NCBI RefSeq assembly: GCF_000826685.1
Contig: NZ_JROO01000010.1
Location: 158,607-222,606, forward strand
Direction of reading: 5' to 3'
Source: Streptomonospora alba
GTDB taxonomy: Bacteria > Actinomycetota > Actinomycetes > Streptosporangiales > Streptosporangiaceae
Length of the DNA: 64,000 nucleotides
A model generated the notes under the pieces. It made no database searches and had not been told where the DNA came from. It saw only the letters and a program-made list of their open reading frames with translations. A program made the translations under genes and the position numbers. This document shows, piece by piece, positions 27,088-44,013 of this stretch. The number at the start of each line of letters is the position of its first letter. The first letter of the stretch is position 1.

Positions 27088-27691
27088 CCCGGAGGGTTAG
27101 GAGAGCATATGAAGCTCCTGGTTGGACGGTTTGATCTAGGTAGTCGCCCGTCTACCGGGAGCTTCACGTGTTCGTGGCCACGCCACGCCCTACACCTCCT
27201 GAACAATCCGCACGCCAGGTTGGCAAAGGCTCACTTTTTCAACTGCAGCCACACCAACACAGCGATGATCTTTTAGGGCGCGTCCAAACGTCCACTCGAT
27301 CTCCCCAGGGCTTTCTGGCCAGCACGAACGCTCGAGTAACCGGACTTTCCGCTGGCCCTGGGGCTGCAGTGTCTGCTATGTCAAAAATTGGCGATCATGG
27401 GAATAGTTTGCGCAGGTCAGAGGCCCACTATTTCTCTGTTTCTCTCATTCTGCGATCTCTTGCCGTTGCCAACGGGTCAGCAGGGTTGACAGCGCACAGG
27501 AGTGTCCATGACACTCGGAGTGCACAGTAGAAACGCCATCGAAAAAAATTTTCGGGTCTGGAGATGTCAGGCGTTCGCTGTGCTTCTCTGGCTGGATTGA
27601 TGTTTAGTGTGGCCATTTTTTCCGTAGGTATTCGACAGTTTCCGGCTGCTCGAGAATCTGTGTTTCGACGTGCTGTATCGGAGAAACCGGT
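27088..27691. promoter_or_regulatory. Control region upstream of cluster B
   Basis: About 600 bases without a gene, AT-richer than the flanks from 27360 on. Features are a TTGACA at 27486-27491 (possible -35; the -10 is weak), the dyad at 27500-27516, and CGAAAA-AAA-TTTTCG at 27540-27554. The MbtH ATG at 27692 is preceded by GGAGAAA. The whole cluster runs in one direction from here, so this is its likely main promoter. Confidence 0.5.
27500..27516. promoter_or_regulatory. Operator-like dyad GAGTGTC-CAT-GACACTC
   Basis: Perfect 7-bp arms surround a 3-base centre, starting nine bases after a TTGACA hexamer and therefore in the core promoter spacer. A repressor here would block transcription of the NRPS operon. 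No dedicated regulator gene lies within the cluster. Confidence 0.5.
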
Positions 27692-27926
27692 ATGACTGAA
27701 CTGCTCGACGATCCGCGCTTCGATCACGTAGTACTCGTGAACAACCAACGGCAGCACAGTCTGTGGCCTGCGTCGGTCGCAACGCCCCAGGGGTGGGTGC
27801 CGGCGTATGGTCCGGCTTCCAGGGGAGACTGCCTCGACTACGTGCGGCAGCACTGGGCCGACATCCGCCCCGCGAACGTCCCGGACACCCGGTGCGACCA
27901 CCGATCCCCAGGCACCGGGGGCCGCC

Positions 27927-27937
<11 letters not shown>
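27692..27937 (+). CDS. MbtH-like protein
   Basis: This 81-residue MbtH family protein is an activating partner that binds NRPS adenylation domains and is needed for their solubility or activity. Conserved elements are QHSLWP (about 21-26), GWVPAYGP and DCLDYVRQHWADIRP. The last 20 residues are non-conserved and overlap the proposed TTG start of the first NRPS by 11 bp. It is the first gene of the cluster. Confidence 0.92.
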
Positions 27938-34973
<7,036 letters not shown>

Positions 34974-34975
34974 CC

Positions 34976-37900
34976 GTGCAATACGACGGTGGAAACGAGG
35001 CCGAAGCGGTCGACGGGATAGCCGTCATCGGAATTTCCTGCCGCTTTCCGAAGGCGGAGGGCCCCGATGCCTACTGGGACCTGCTGGAAACCGGGACCGA
35101 GGCCATTTCCCGCCTCGACGACCGGGCACTGATCGAATCGGGTGAGGACCGGAACGCGCTGTCCGACCCGGACTATGTCCGGGCGCACGGCGTGCTCGAC
35201 GGGGTGGACCTCTTCGACGCCCAGTTCTTCGGGATGAGCCCTGGAGAAGCAGCGCTGATGGATCCGCAGCACCGGTTGTTTTTGGAATGCTCGTGGGCGG
35301 CATTCGAGGACGCCGGGTACGACCCGAAGGACCATCCTGGACCGGTCGGCGTCTACGCGGGCTCGGGCTGGAACAGTTACTTCATCCGCAACGTGGCGGC
35401 GCATGCCGAATTGCTGTCACCCGGTTCCCTGCAGCGGACGCTGCTGGGCAACGAGAGCGATACCCTGGCGACCCGCGTGTCGTACAAGCTGGGGCTGCGC
35501 GGCCCCAGCATGACGGTGCAGACGGCCTGTTCAACGTCGCTGGTCACGGTCGCTCAGGCATGTCAGTCACTGCTGTGGAACGAGTCCGACATGGCGCTCG
35601 CCGGTGGGGTGTCCATTCGGACGCCGCAGGCCGGCCACCTCTATCAAGAGGAGAGCATCTTCTCCCGCTCCGGGAAATGCCGTGCGTTCGACGCGGGCGC
35701 CGACGGGACCGTCATCGGCAGCGGTGCGGGCGTCGTGTTGCTGAAACGACTCGAAGACGCCGTGGCAGACGGCGACCACATACACGCCGTCATCAAGTCA
35801 GCGGCGATCAACAACGACGGCTCCGTGAAAGCCGGCTATGCGGCCCCCAGCGTCGAAGGACAGTCGGCCGTCATCCGCGAGGCACACGCCTTGGCCGGTG
35901 TTCACCCGGAGACGATCACCTACGTCGAGACCCACGGCACCGGGACCGTCATCGGCGACCCTATCGAGATCGCCGCGCTGACCGACGTGTTCCGGGCCGC
36001 CACCGATCGGACCGGATTCTGCGCCATCGGCTCGGTCAAGACGAACGTGGGACACCTGGACGCCGCGGCCGGGGTCGCCGGCCTGATCAAGACGGTCCTG
36101 GCGCTGCGGAACCGGAAGATCCCCGCCAGCTTGAACTTCGAGCAGCCGAACCCGGCAATCGACTTCGCGGCCGGTCCGTTCTACGTCAACACCCGGACGA
36201 CCGAGTGGAGCGACTCGGCCGGGCCGCGGCGTGCCGGAGTGAGCTCCTTCGGTATCGGTGGCACCAACGCGCACGTCGTGTTGGAGGAAGCGCCCGCGGT
36301 GCCGGTCGTGGAGCAGGGCGGAGCGCAGGTGCTGCCGTTGTCCGCGCGCACCGCGGCGGCACTCGACCAGCGGGTCGGGGATCTGCGGGACCATCTGCGG
36401 GCAGGCGGGACCGGGGGACTGGCCGACATCGCGCACACCCTGCAACGCGGCCGCCGCGCCTTTGCCCATCGGCGAGCCGTCGCTGGGGGCACCACAGACG
36501 AGGTGATCACCGCGCTGGACGCTCTTACCGGCGCCGAGCCGGCGCCCGCCTTTGCGGAGGGCCGGCAGGCCGCCTTCCTGTTCAGCGGCCAAGGGCCGCA
36601 ACACGTCGGGATGGCGCGGCGCCTCTACTCCGCCAACCCGGTGTTCCGCTCCGAGGCCGACCGGTGTTTCGACCTGTTGCGCAACACCCATGGGCTCGAT
36701 CTGCGGGAACTGGTCTATCCCGCTGATGAGAGCCGGACGGAGGAGTGCGACGCGGCCCTCACCGAGACGCGCAACGCACAGCCCGCCCTGTTCGTCCTGC
36801 AGTACTCCTTGGCGAAGACGCTGGAACACTGCGGCGTGCCGATGGCGGCCGGGGTCGGGCACAGCTTCGGCGAGTATGCAGCCGCCACCTTGGCCGGGAG
36901 TTTCGCGCTGGAGGACGCGCTTTCCGTCGTCGTCGCCCGCGGCCGTCTCCTGCAGGAACTCCCCGCCGCCGGGGCCATGCTGGCCGTACCGCTGGGCCCG
37001 GACGAGGTGGAGCCGCTGCTCGGGTTCGACCTGTCGATTGCGGTGGTGAACCATCCCGCCTCCTGTGTCGTGGCCGGCCCCAGCGACGCGGTGACAAAGC
37101 TGCGGGACACTTTGATCGAACGCGGTGTCGACGCCACGGTGCTGCGTATCTCCTATGCCTCGCACACGCCCATGGTCGAGCCGGTGCTCGGCCCGTTCGC
37201 CGCGCAGTTCGCCGGTATCCGGCTCGCGCCGCCCCGGGTACCGTTCCTGTCCAGCGTGACCGGAACGTGGATCACCGACGAGCAGGCGACCGACCCCGGT
37301 TACTGGGTGACCCACCTGCGCGAACGGGTCCGTTTCGCGGACGGGTTAGGACACGTCTTCCGCGATGTCGACCACGTACTGGTGGAACTCGGCCCGAACG
37401 AGGTCCTCACCAGCCTGGCCCGGCGCCACCCCGAGACGGATCGGAGCCGCATCGCCGCACCCGCCCTGCCGCGCCGGTCGGTATCGGAACCGGACGACGT
37501 GGTCTTCCTCCGCTCGGTCGGCTCGCTTTGGTCCTCCGGCGTCGACGTGGATTGGGACGGTGTGCACCACGGTGGGCGCCGCCGCGTTTCACTGCCGAGC
37601 TACCCCTTCGACCGCCAACGGCACTGGATTTCCCCGCCCCGAGCCGCCGAGACGGCCGGGGAAGAGTTCGACGCGGCGGTCCGGGAGGGCCGCAAGGAAA
37701 CCGATGCCCGGATCGCCGCGGCCGACCTCCCGCGGCGCCGGGCGAAGGTGGAGCTGCTGGAGCGGTTGAGCGCGGCCTACCTGGCCGACGCGATCGCGGC
37801 GCTGGGCGCGCGCTCTCTCGGGGACGGCCCGGTCGAGCGGTCCGAGTTCCTCGAACGGAGCCAAGTCCAGCCCTCCTATCGCTCGCTGTTGGCCGAGTGG

Positions 37901-40675
37901 CTGGACGAGCTGGACCGGCTGGGCCGGTTGCGGCGCGATGACTCCGGACGGATCGCCTCGGTGGCGTCGTGGCCGCCGGAAGAGCTAGACGACCTGCTGA
38001 TCCGCGCGCGGAGGGCGTGGGCCGGTCAGCCGGAGGCCGAGCTGGTGCGGCGATGCGGGGCCGCGTTGGTAGACGTGGTGCGCGACGGTGCCGACCCCGT
38101 CCACCTGTTCACCCCGCTACTGGACCGGGCCTTCGCCGAACCCGGTGAAATCTTCGGCGCCGAGTACGCGCCGGTGATCCGGCGTGCCCTGTCCGGGGTG
38201 CTGGGGACCCAGCGCGCCGCCAACGGCCTGCGCGTGCTGGAGATCGGCGGCGGCACCGGCATCACCACCGGTCAGGTGGTGGAGGAGATGGCCGACCACG
38301 GCGGCGGTCACCGATACGTCTTCACCGACATCAGCGACGCGTTCGTCGCACATGCCGCCCGGCGCTACAGCGAGCATTCCTGGTTCAGCACGGCCCGGCT
38401 CGACATCGAGCAGCCGCCGGACGAGCAGGGCTTCGAAGGCAGCACCTTCGACGTGGTCATCGCGGCCAACGTGCTGCACGCCACCGGCGAGCTGGACCGG
38501 ACCCTGGAACACGCGCGGTCACTGGTGGCGCCCGGCGGGCTTCTGCTACTGGCCGAAATCACCACGCCGACGCTCGACTTCGCCGTGAGCTACGGCCTGC
38601 TCATGGGACCGGTGGCCGACGCGGACCGGACCCGCAGCGCACCGTTCCTCTCCCGCGAACGCTGGGAGCGCAAGCTGTCCACCGTGTTCGAGTCCATCGC
38701 CGCCCTGGCGCCGGAGGGCGGCGTCCTCGGTCATCAGGTCTTCGTCGGCCGGAACACGGGAGAACGGCAGAACCACCCGGCGTCCGGTGCTCAGGGCGGC
38801 CGTAGTCTGCGCAAGGAGAACGACGTCGGCAAATGGTTCCGGGTGCCGTCTTGGAAGCGAACGGCCGCCGTCGGCAGGCACGGCGGCGGAAAACCAGCGG
38901 ACACCTGGCTCGTGCTGGCCGGTTCGTCCGAAGTCGACACAGAGTTCTTGCGCCTGCTGCGGGCGGCGGACCAGCACGTCGTCAGCGTGCGGCCGGGAAC
39001 GGCCTACCGCAGGCAGGACGAATCGGTCTTCGAGATCGACCCGTACGCCGCGGGCGACTACGAGCGGGTCGTGTCCGAGCTGGCTGCCCAGGGCAGGAGC
39101 CCGGACCGGGTCGTGTACCTGTGGGGGCTGGCCGAGTCGGCGGCCACCCCCGACGAGGACGCCGTGCCGGACCGGTGGCAGAAGTGGCGGGGCCTCATCA
39201 GCCTGGCCACGGCGATCGACTACGCGGGTCTGGCCAGGTCGGTCGACCTGACGGTCGTCTCCGCTGGTTTGCACGACGTGCTGGGCGAGCATACCCGGCC
39301 GGACGCTGCTCTCCTGCTCGGCCCATCCCGCGTTATTCCGCTGGAATACCCCGGCATCACCAGTCGAAGCGTGGACTTCGCCGTTGCGCGCGACGACGAC
39401 GCGCGACACAGCAGGTCGGTCGCCCGGCACCTCGCGGATGAGGTTTTCGCGGCTCCCGCAGACGAGGTGGTTGCCTATCGGGGCGCGTACCGGTGGGTGG
39501 AAACCGTCGAACCGCTCACATTGGACCAGCCGGACGAGGGAGCCGGCGATGGGGCGGCGGTGCGGCGCGGCGGCGTTTATCTCATCACCGGCGGCCTGGG
39601 CACCATCGGCTCCAGCATCGCGCGGCACCTGGTCGAGACCGTGGGCGCCAAGGTCGTGCTCATCGGGCGCTCGGGCCGGGACCGCGATTCCGGCGGAAAC
39701 GCACCCTGGCACGACGGCAACCCCGACGTGCTGGTGCTGACCGCCGACGTCACGGACGCGAAGCGTATGCAGGTGGTGGTGGAGACCGCGGAATCGCGGT
39801 TCGGGCCGATCAACGGGGTGATCCACGCGGCCGGCCTGCTCGGCGACGGCGCGATGGCCGGCAAGTCCGCCGAGAGCTTCGCGGAGGTGCTCGCGCCGAA
39901 GGTCACGGGCACCCTGGTGCTGCACGAGTTGTTCCGGCACCGCAACCCGGACTTCATGGTCCTGTTCTCCTCGCTGTCAGCCCGCAAACCGGGCTTCGGC
40001 CAAGCCGCCTACGCCGCTGCGAACTGCTTCCTGGACTCCTTCCCGCACAGCGAGTTGGCGGCCGATCACCGCTCCGTCACCACCATCAACTGGGACGTAT
40101 GGCAGGGCAGCGGCATGGCCTACGACGCGACCGGCCCCAAGGTGCTCCAGCAGTTGAAGCTCGCCGACTTCACGCACCGCGGCATCCTGCCCGAGCAGGG
40201 AGTCGACGCCTTCCGCCGCGTGCTCGACAGCGGTCTACCCCAGGTCTACGTCACCAGCTCGAACTACCTCGACATGCTGGACGACCGCAACCGCGACCTG
40301 TCGCAGGTCTACCTGGAGGAAGTCGAGCACCACGGCGACCAGCAGCAGCGACAGGCACGACCGGAGCTAAACACCGAGTACACCGAGCCGCGGACCACCA
40401 CCGAACAGATGCTCGCCGAAATCTGGCGGGGGCTGCTGGGCATCGAACGCATCGGCGCGAACGACGACTTCTTCCAGCTGGGCGGCGACTCGCTGCTCGG
40501 CAGCCAGATCGTCACCCGAGTGCGCAACAGCCTCGGGGTCCACCTGCTCTCTCGGATGATCTACGAGCACCCGACCATCGAGGAGTTGGCGAAGGTGGTT
40601 GACGACGCGCTGATCAGCAGCGCCGGTCCCGAAGCGATTGCCGAAGCGATCGAGCAAGTCAAGAACGGGCGCTGA
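34976..40675 (+). CDS. PKS module KS-AT-cMT-KR-ACP
   Basis: The 1899-residue protein starts at GTG 34976, three bases after the NRPS stop, with AAAGAGGGG before it. Domains are KS 14-438 (active Cys in TACSTSL near 184, HGTGT, KTNVGH), AT about 530-820 (GHSFGEY; YASH where malonyl-type ATs have HAFH), C-methyltransferase about 1080-1260 (VLEIGGGTGITT), KR 1530-1720 (TGGLGTIG, YAAAN, LGD near the LDD position) and ACP 1810-1880 (LGGDSLLG). It adds one two-carbon unit, methylates alpha, and reduces the ketone to a hydroxyl, giving a gamma-amino-beta-hydroxy-alpha-methyl acid if it extends an amino acid. The YASH motif predicts methylmalonyl, which with the cMT could give gem-dimethyl. This is unresolved from sequence. 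Confidence 0.93.
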   Translation: MQYDGGNEAEAVDGIAVIGISCRFPKAEGPDAYWDLLETGTEAISRLDDRALIESGEDRNALSDPDYVRAHGVLDGVDLFDAQFFGMSPGEAALMDPQHRLFLECSWAAFEDAGYDPKDHPGPVGVYAGSGWNSYFIRNVAAHAELLSPGSLQRTLLGNESDTLATRVSYKLGLRGPSMTVQTACSTSLVTVAQACQSLLWNESDMALAGGVSIRTPQAGHLYQEESIFSRSGKCRAFDAGADGTVIGSGAGVVLLKRLEDAVADGDHIHAVIKSAAINNDGSVKAGYAAPSVEGQSAVIREAHALAGVHPETITYVETHGTGTVIGDPIEIAALTDVFRAATDRTGFCAIGSVKTNVGHLDAAAGVAGLIKTVLALRNRKIPASLNFEQPNPAIDFAAGPFYVNTRTTEWSDSAGPRRAGVSSFGIGGTNAHVVLEEAPAVPVVEQGGAQVLPLSARTAAALDQRVGDLRDHLRAGGTGGLADIAHTLQRGRRAFAHRRAVAGGTTDEVITALDALTGAEPAPAFAEGRQAAFLFSGQGPQHVGMARRLYSANPVFRSEADRCFDLLRNTHGLDLRELVYPADESRTEECDAALTETRNAQPALFVLQYSLAKTLEHCGVPMAAGVGHSFGEYAAATLAGSFALEDALSVVVARGRLLQELPAAGAMLAVPLGPDEVEPLLGFDLSIAVVNHPASCVVAGPSDAVTKLRDTLIERGVDATVLRISYASHTPMVEPVLGPFAAQFAGIRLAPPRVPFLSSVTGTWITDEQATDPGYWVTHLRERVRFADGLGHVFRDVDHVLVELGPNEVLTSLARRHPETDRSRIAAPALPRRSVSEPDDVVFLRSVGSLWSSGVDVDWDGVHHGGRRRVSLPSYPFDRQRHWISPPRAAETAGEEFDAAVREGRKETDARIAAADLPRRRAKVELLERLSAAYLADAIAALGARSLGDGPVERSEFLERSQVQPSYRSLLAEWLDELDRLGRLRRDDSGRIASVASWPPEELDDLLIRARRAWAGQPEAELVRRCGAALVDVVRDGADPVHLFTPLLDRAFAEPGEIFGAEYAPVIRRALSGVLGTQRAANGLRVLEIGGGTGITTGQVVEEMADHGGGHRYVFTDISDAFVAHAARRYSEHSWFSTARLDIEQPPDEQGFEGSTFDVVIAANVLHATGELDRTLEHARSLVAPGGLLLLAEITTPTLDFAVSYGLLMGPVADADRTRSAPFLSRERWERKLSTVFESIAALAPEGGVLGHQVFVGRNTGERQNHPASGAQGGRSLRKENDVGKWFRVPSWKRTAAVGRHGGGKPADTWLVLAGSSEVDTEFLRLLRAADQHVVSVRPGTAYRRQDESVFEIDPYAAGDYERVVSELAAQGRSPDRVVYLWGLAESAATPDEDAVPDRWQKWRGLISLATAIDYAGLARSVDLTVVSAGLHDVLGEHTRPDAALLLGPSRVIPLEYPGITSRSVDFAVARDDDARHSRSVARHLADEVFAAPADEVVAYRGAYRWVETVEPLTLDQPDEGAGDGAAVRRGGVYLITGGLGTIGSSIARHLVETVGAKVVLIGRSGRDRDSGGNAPWHDGNPDVLVLTADVTDAKRMQVVVETAESRFGPINGVIHAAGLLGDGAMAGKSAESFAEVLAPKVTGTLVLHELFRHRNPDFMVLFSSLSARKPGFGQAAYAAANCFLDSFPHSELAADHRSVTTINWDVWQGSGMAYDATGPKVLQQLKLADFTHRGILPEQGVDAFRRVLDSGLPQVYVTSSNYLDMLDDRNRDLSQVYLEEVEHHGDQQQRQARPELNTEYTEPRTTTEQMLAEIWRGLLGIERIGANDDFFQLGGDSLLGSQIVTRVRNSLGVHLLSRMIYEHPTIEELAKVVDDALISSAGPEAIAEAIEQVKNGR

Positions 40676-40715
40676 GCACCGGAAACCGACACGCGAGGGA
40701 TTGGGGACCGACCTC

Positions 40716-43700
40716 ATGACGGACACGACGCCTCCCACCGACGACCTCTCGCCCGCCGAGCGGGAGCGGCTGCTGGCCGCACTTCGCCAGCGGGCCGCAA
40801 CCGCGAACGGCGACGGCATACCGGCACGGGGGACCGACGCACCGGCGCTCGCGTCAATCACACAGCAACGCCTCTGGCTGATGGACAAGTTGCGTCCGGG
40901 CCTGGCCACCTACAACGAAACGGCCGCGTGGCGGCTCGGCGGCGAGGTCGACGTCGCGGTGCTGCGCGACGCGCTGGGCGAGATCGTTCGGCGGCACGAG
41001 TCCCTGCGCACCACGTTCGCCGACTCACCGGACGGCCCGCTGCAGGTGATCGGCGAACCGCAGCCGGTCCGGCTGGACGTCACCGACCTGACCGACCTCG
41101 CCGAGGACCGGCGAGAGGCCAAGGCGCACGCATCGATCGTGGCGCAGGCACGGCAGCCGTTCGATCTGGCCGACGGTCCTCTGCTGCGGGTCGCGCTGCT
41201 GCGGCTCACCGAGCGGGAGCACATCCTGGTGCTGATCGCGCACCACATCATCACCGACGGCTGGTCGACCGACCTGTTCCGGCGTGAGCTCGTGGAGTTG
41301 TACGCGGCCTTCAGCGCGGGCGAGCCATCACCCCTCGCGGAGCCCACCACCCAGTACGCGGACTTCGCCGACTGGCAGCGGCGGCGCATCGGCGAGGCCG
41401 GCCTGGACCCGCAGCTCGACTACTGGCGGAGGCAACTGGCGGGTGCACCGGCGCTGCTCGAGCTCCCTGTCGCCGCGTCGCGGCCAGACGTCACCACGCA
41501 CGACGGCGCGCGCGAACTCGTTGTTGTCCCGGACGAACTAGGCCGCGCCGTGGCCGAGCTGGCCCAGCGGCACGGCGCGACGTCGTTTATGGTGCTGCTC
41601 AGCGCATTGCAGGTCCTGCTCCACCGGTACACCGGCGAGGAGGACATTCCGGTCGGCACCGCCCTGGCCGGCCGGGAGCATCCCGAACTGGAACGCCTTA
41701 TCGGGTTCTTCGCCAACACCGTTGTGCTGCGCAGCAGGTGCGGCCCCCAGACCACCTTCCTGGATGTGCTCGCTCAGGCTAGGGAAGCCGTCATCAGCGC
41801 GCAGGACAACCAGGACGTCCCGTTCGAGAGCGTGGTGGACGCGCTGCAAGCGGAGCGTTCCCCCAGCTTCAACCCGCTGTTCCAGACCATGCTGGTGCTG
41901 GAGAACGCCCCGGTGGCGCAGCAGGACGAGTCGGCGGGTCTGGGGATCACCCCCGACGAGGTGGACATCGGTGTCGCCAAGTACGACCTGGTGCTGCAAC
42001 TGCGCACAGACGGGGACACGTTCAGCGGATTCTGGGAGTACAGCACCGATCTGTACTCGGCCGATGACATCCGACGGCTCAGCGTGCATTTTTTGACCTT
42101 GCTGGAAGCCGCCGTCGCCTACCCCGGCCGGCCGATCGCGGAACTGGCGCTGCTGCCCGACGACGAACGGCGCACGCTCGTCCTGGACTGGAACGCCACC
42201 GACGCACCGCTACCCGCCGGTCACGGCATCCACCAGCTCATCGAGGCGCAGGCGGAACGGACACCCGACGCTCCAGCGGTGGTCGTGGGCGGGCGCGAGG
42301 TGTCCTACGCCGAGCTCAACCGGCGCGCGAACCGGCTGGCCCGGTGGCTGCGGCAGTTCGGTATCGGGCCGGGCAAGCTCGTCGGTGTCGCCCTGCGGCC
42401 CTCGGCCGACGCGCTCACCGCGATCCTGGCCACGCTGAAGGCGGGCGCGGCGTACCTGCCGCTGGACCCGGCGTACGGCGAGCGTCGGCTCCAGGCCATG
42501 GTGGTCGACGCGGCACCGGCGGCGGTCCTCACCGACGGCGACACGTCGGAGCGCCTTCCCGACCTCGCCGCAGGGAAGGTCGTGCTCGAGCGTATCCACG
42601 GGGAGGTCTCCCAGGAGGACGACCACGAACTCGGCCTTGCCGTCACCGAGGACGATCCGGCCTACGTCATCTTCACGTCTGGATCGACGGGCAGGCCGAA
42701 CGGCGTGCCGGTAAGCCACCGGAACCTCGTCGCCTCCACCGCCGCCCGCTGGATCCGGTACGATGCGCAGCCGCAGCGGTACCTCCTGCTGTCTTCGCTG
42801 TCGTTCGACAGCTCCGTGGCCGGAATCTACTGGACCCTCACCACGGGCGGTGCGGTGCTGATCCCGCCTACCGCGCAGACCGCCGAGATCCCGGAGCTGC
42901 GCCGGGTCATCGCCGAGGACAGGCCGACCCATCTCCTGGCCGTGCCCTCACTGTACGAGCTGATCCTGGAGGAGGCGGACCGGGCCGAGCTGGACTCGCT
43001 CAACAGCGTCATCCTCGCCGGTGAACCGCTGTACCCGGATCTCGTGGATCGGCACCGGGAGCGCGTGCCCGACGCCGGGCTGTTCAACGAGTACGGTCCG
43101 ACCGAGGCCACCGTCTGGAGCACGGTCCACCGGTGCGGACCGACGAGCGGTGCAGGCCAGGTCCCTATCGGCAAGCCGATCGCCAACGTCGGCGTCTATC
43201 TGCTGGACCGGACGGGGCAACCGGTACCAATCGGAGTACCGGGAGAGTTGCACATCGGCGGCGCCGGGGTTACCCGAGGCTACCTGGGCAAGCCCGAACT
43301 GACCGCGGAACGGTTCGTCCCGAACCCCTTCGGCGCGGGTCGGCTGTACCGGTCGGGCGATCTCGCTCGCTACTTGCCGGACGGCTCGATCCAACTCCTC
43401 GGCCGCATCGACGATCAGGTAAAGGTGCGGGGCTACCGCATCGAGCCGGGCGAGGTCGAGGTCGCGTTGCGGGAGCATCCTGCAGTGGAGTCCGCCGCAG
43501 TGGGCGTGGCGGAGGACGCCACCCGGCACCGCAGGCTCATCGCCAACGTGGTGCTGCGCGACTCCGGCGCCTCATCCACGGAGTTGCACGAGTTCGTTCA
43601 GGACCGGGTGCCGCACTTCGCCGGGCCTTCGCTGATCGAGATCGTGGAGGAGCTGCCGCGTCTGCCCAACGGCAAGCTCGACCGGGCCGGACTCGTCGTG

Positions 43701-43955
43701 CCGACCACCGGTGACGGCAGCGGAGGCGCCGAACCGGCCGGCCTGGCGGCTGTGCTGGCCGAGATCTGGCGGAGCACGCTTGGGTTGGGCTCGGTCGGAG
43801 TGGACGACAACTTCTTCGAGGTGGGCGGAGATTCGCTGAGCATCGTGAAGGTGTACAACCAATTCAAGCCGGTTGCGGGTGCGGAAATCACGATTACCGA
43901 TCTGATCAAGCATCCGACGATTCGCCAGGTGACCGAATTTCTGGGCGCCCGATGA
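40716..43955 (+). CDS. NRPS: C-A(His-like)-PCP
   Basis: The 1079-residue single module starts at ATG 40716, 40 bp after the PKS. Domains are C 45-475 (HHIITDG), A 512-995 (FTSGSTGRPNGVP, with Asn instead of the usual Lys in the A3 loop) and PCP 1008-1078 (VGGDSLSI). The code read by eye is DSALIAEVWK. It shares seven positions with the bacitracin histidine code (DSELTAEVCK), so histidine is the best guess. There is no epimerase and no TE. The dioxygenase gene directly downstream could hydroxylate this residue. PCP of the GGDSL type often interacts with tailoring enzymes or with PKS partners. Confidence 0.92.
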   Translation: MTDTTPPTDDLSPAERERLLAALRQRAATANGDGIPARGTDAPALASITQQRLWLMDKLRPGLATYNETAAWRLGGEVDVAVLRDALGEIVRRHESLRTTFADSPDGPLQVIGEPQPVRLDVTDLTDLAEDRREAKAHASIVAQARQPFDLADGPLLRVALLRLTEREHILVLIAHHIITDGWSTDLFRRELVELYAAFSAGEPSPLAEPTTQYADFADWQRRRIGEAGLDPQLDYWRRQLAGAPALLELPVAASRPDVTTHDGARELVVVPDELGRAVAELAQRHGATSFMVLLSALQVLLHRYTGEEDIPVGTALAGREHPELERLIGFFANTVVLRSRCGPQTTFLDVLAQAREAVISAQDNQDVPFESVVDALQAERSPSFNPLFQTMLVLENAPVAQQDESAGLGITPDEVDIGVAKYDLVLQLRTDGDTFSGFWEYSTDLYSADDIRRLSVHFLTLLEAAVAYPGRPIAELALLPDDERRTLVLDWNATDAPLPAGHGIHQLIEAQAERTPDAPAVVVGGREVSYAELNRRANRLARWLRQFGIGPGKLVGVALRPSADALTAILATLKAGAAYLPLDPAYGERRLQAMVVDAAPAAVLTDGDTSERLPDLAAGKVVLERIHGEVSQEDDHELGLAVTEDDPAYVIFTSGSTGRPNGVPVSHRNLVASTAARWIRYDAQPQRYLLLSSLSFDSSVAGIYWTLTTGGAVLIPPTAQTAEIPELRRVIAEDRPTHLLAVPSLYELILEEADRAELDSLNSVILAGEPLYPDLVDRHRERVPDAGLFNEYGPTEATVWSTVHRCGPTSGAGQVPIGKPIANVGVYLLDRTGQPVPIGVPGELHIGGAGVTRGYLGKPELTAERFVPNPFGAGRLYRSGDLARYLPDGSIQLLGRIDDQVKVRGYRIEPGEVEVALREHPAVESAAVGVAEDATRHRRLIANVVLRDSGASSTELHEFVQDRVPHFAGPSLIEIVEELPRLPNGKLDRAGLVVPTTGDGSGGAEPAGLAAVLAEIWRSTLGLGSVGVDDNFFEVGGDSLSIVKVYNQFKPVAGAEITITDLIKHPTIRQVTEFLGAR

Positions 43956-44013
43956 CTCTTCGGTCGCCACATCCCCGATTCAGGTTCAGCAGTCAACGTA
44001 ATTCGAGGCGAAT

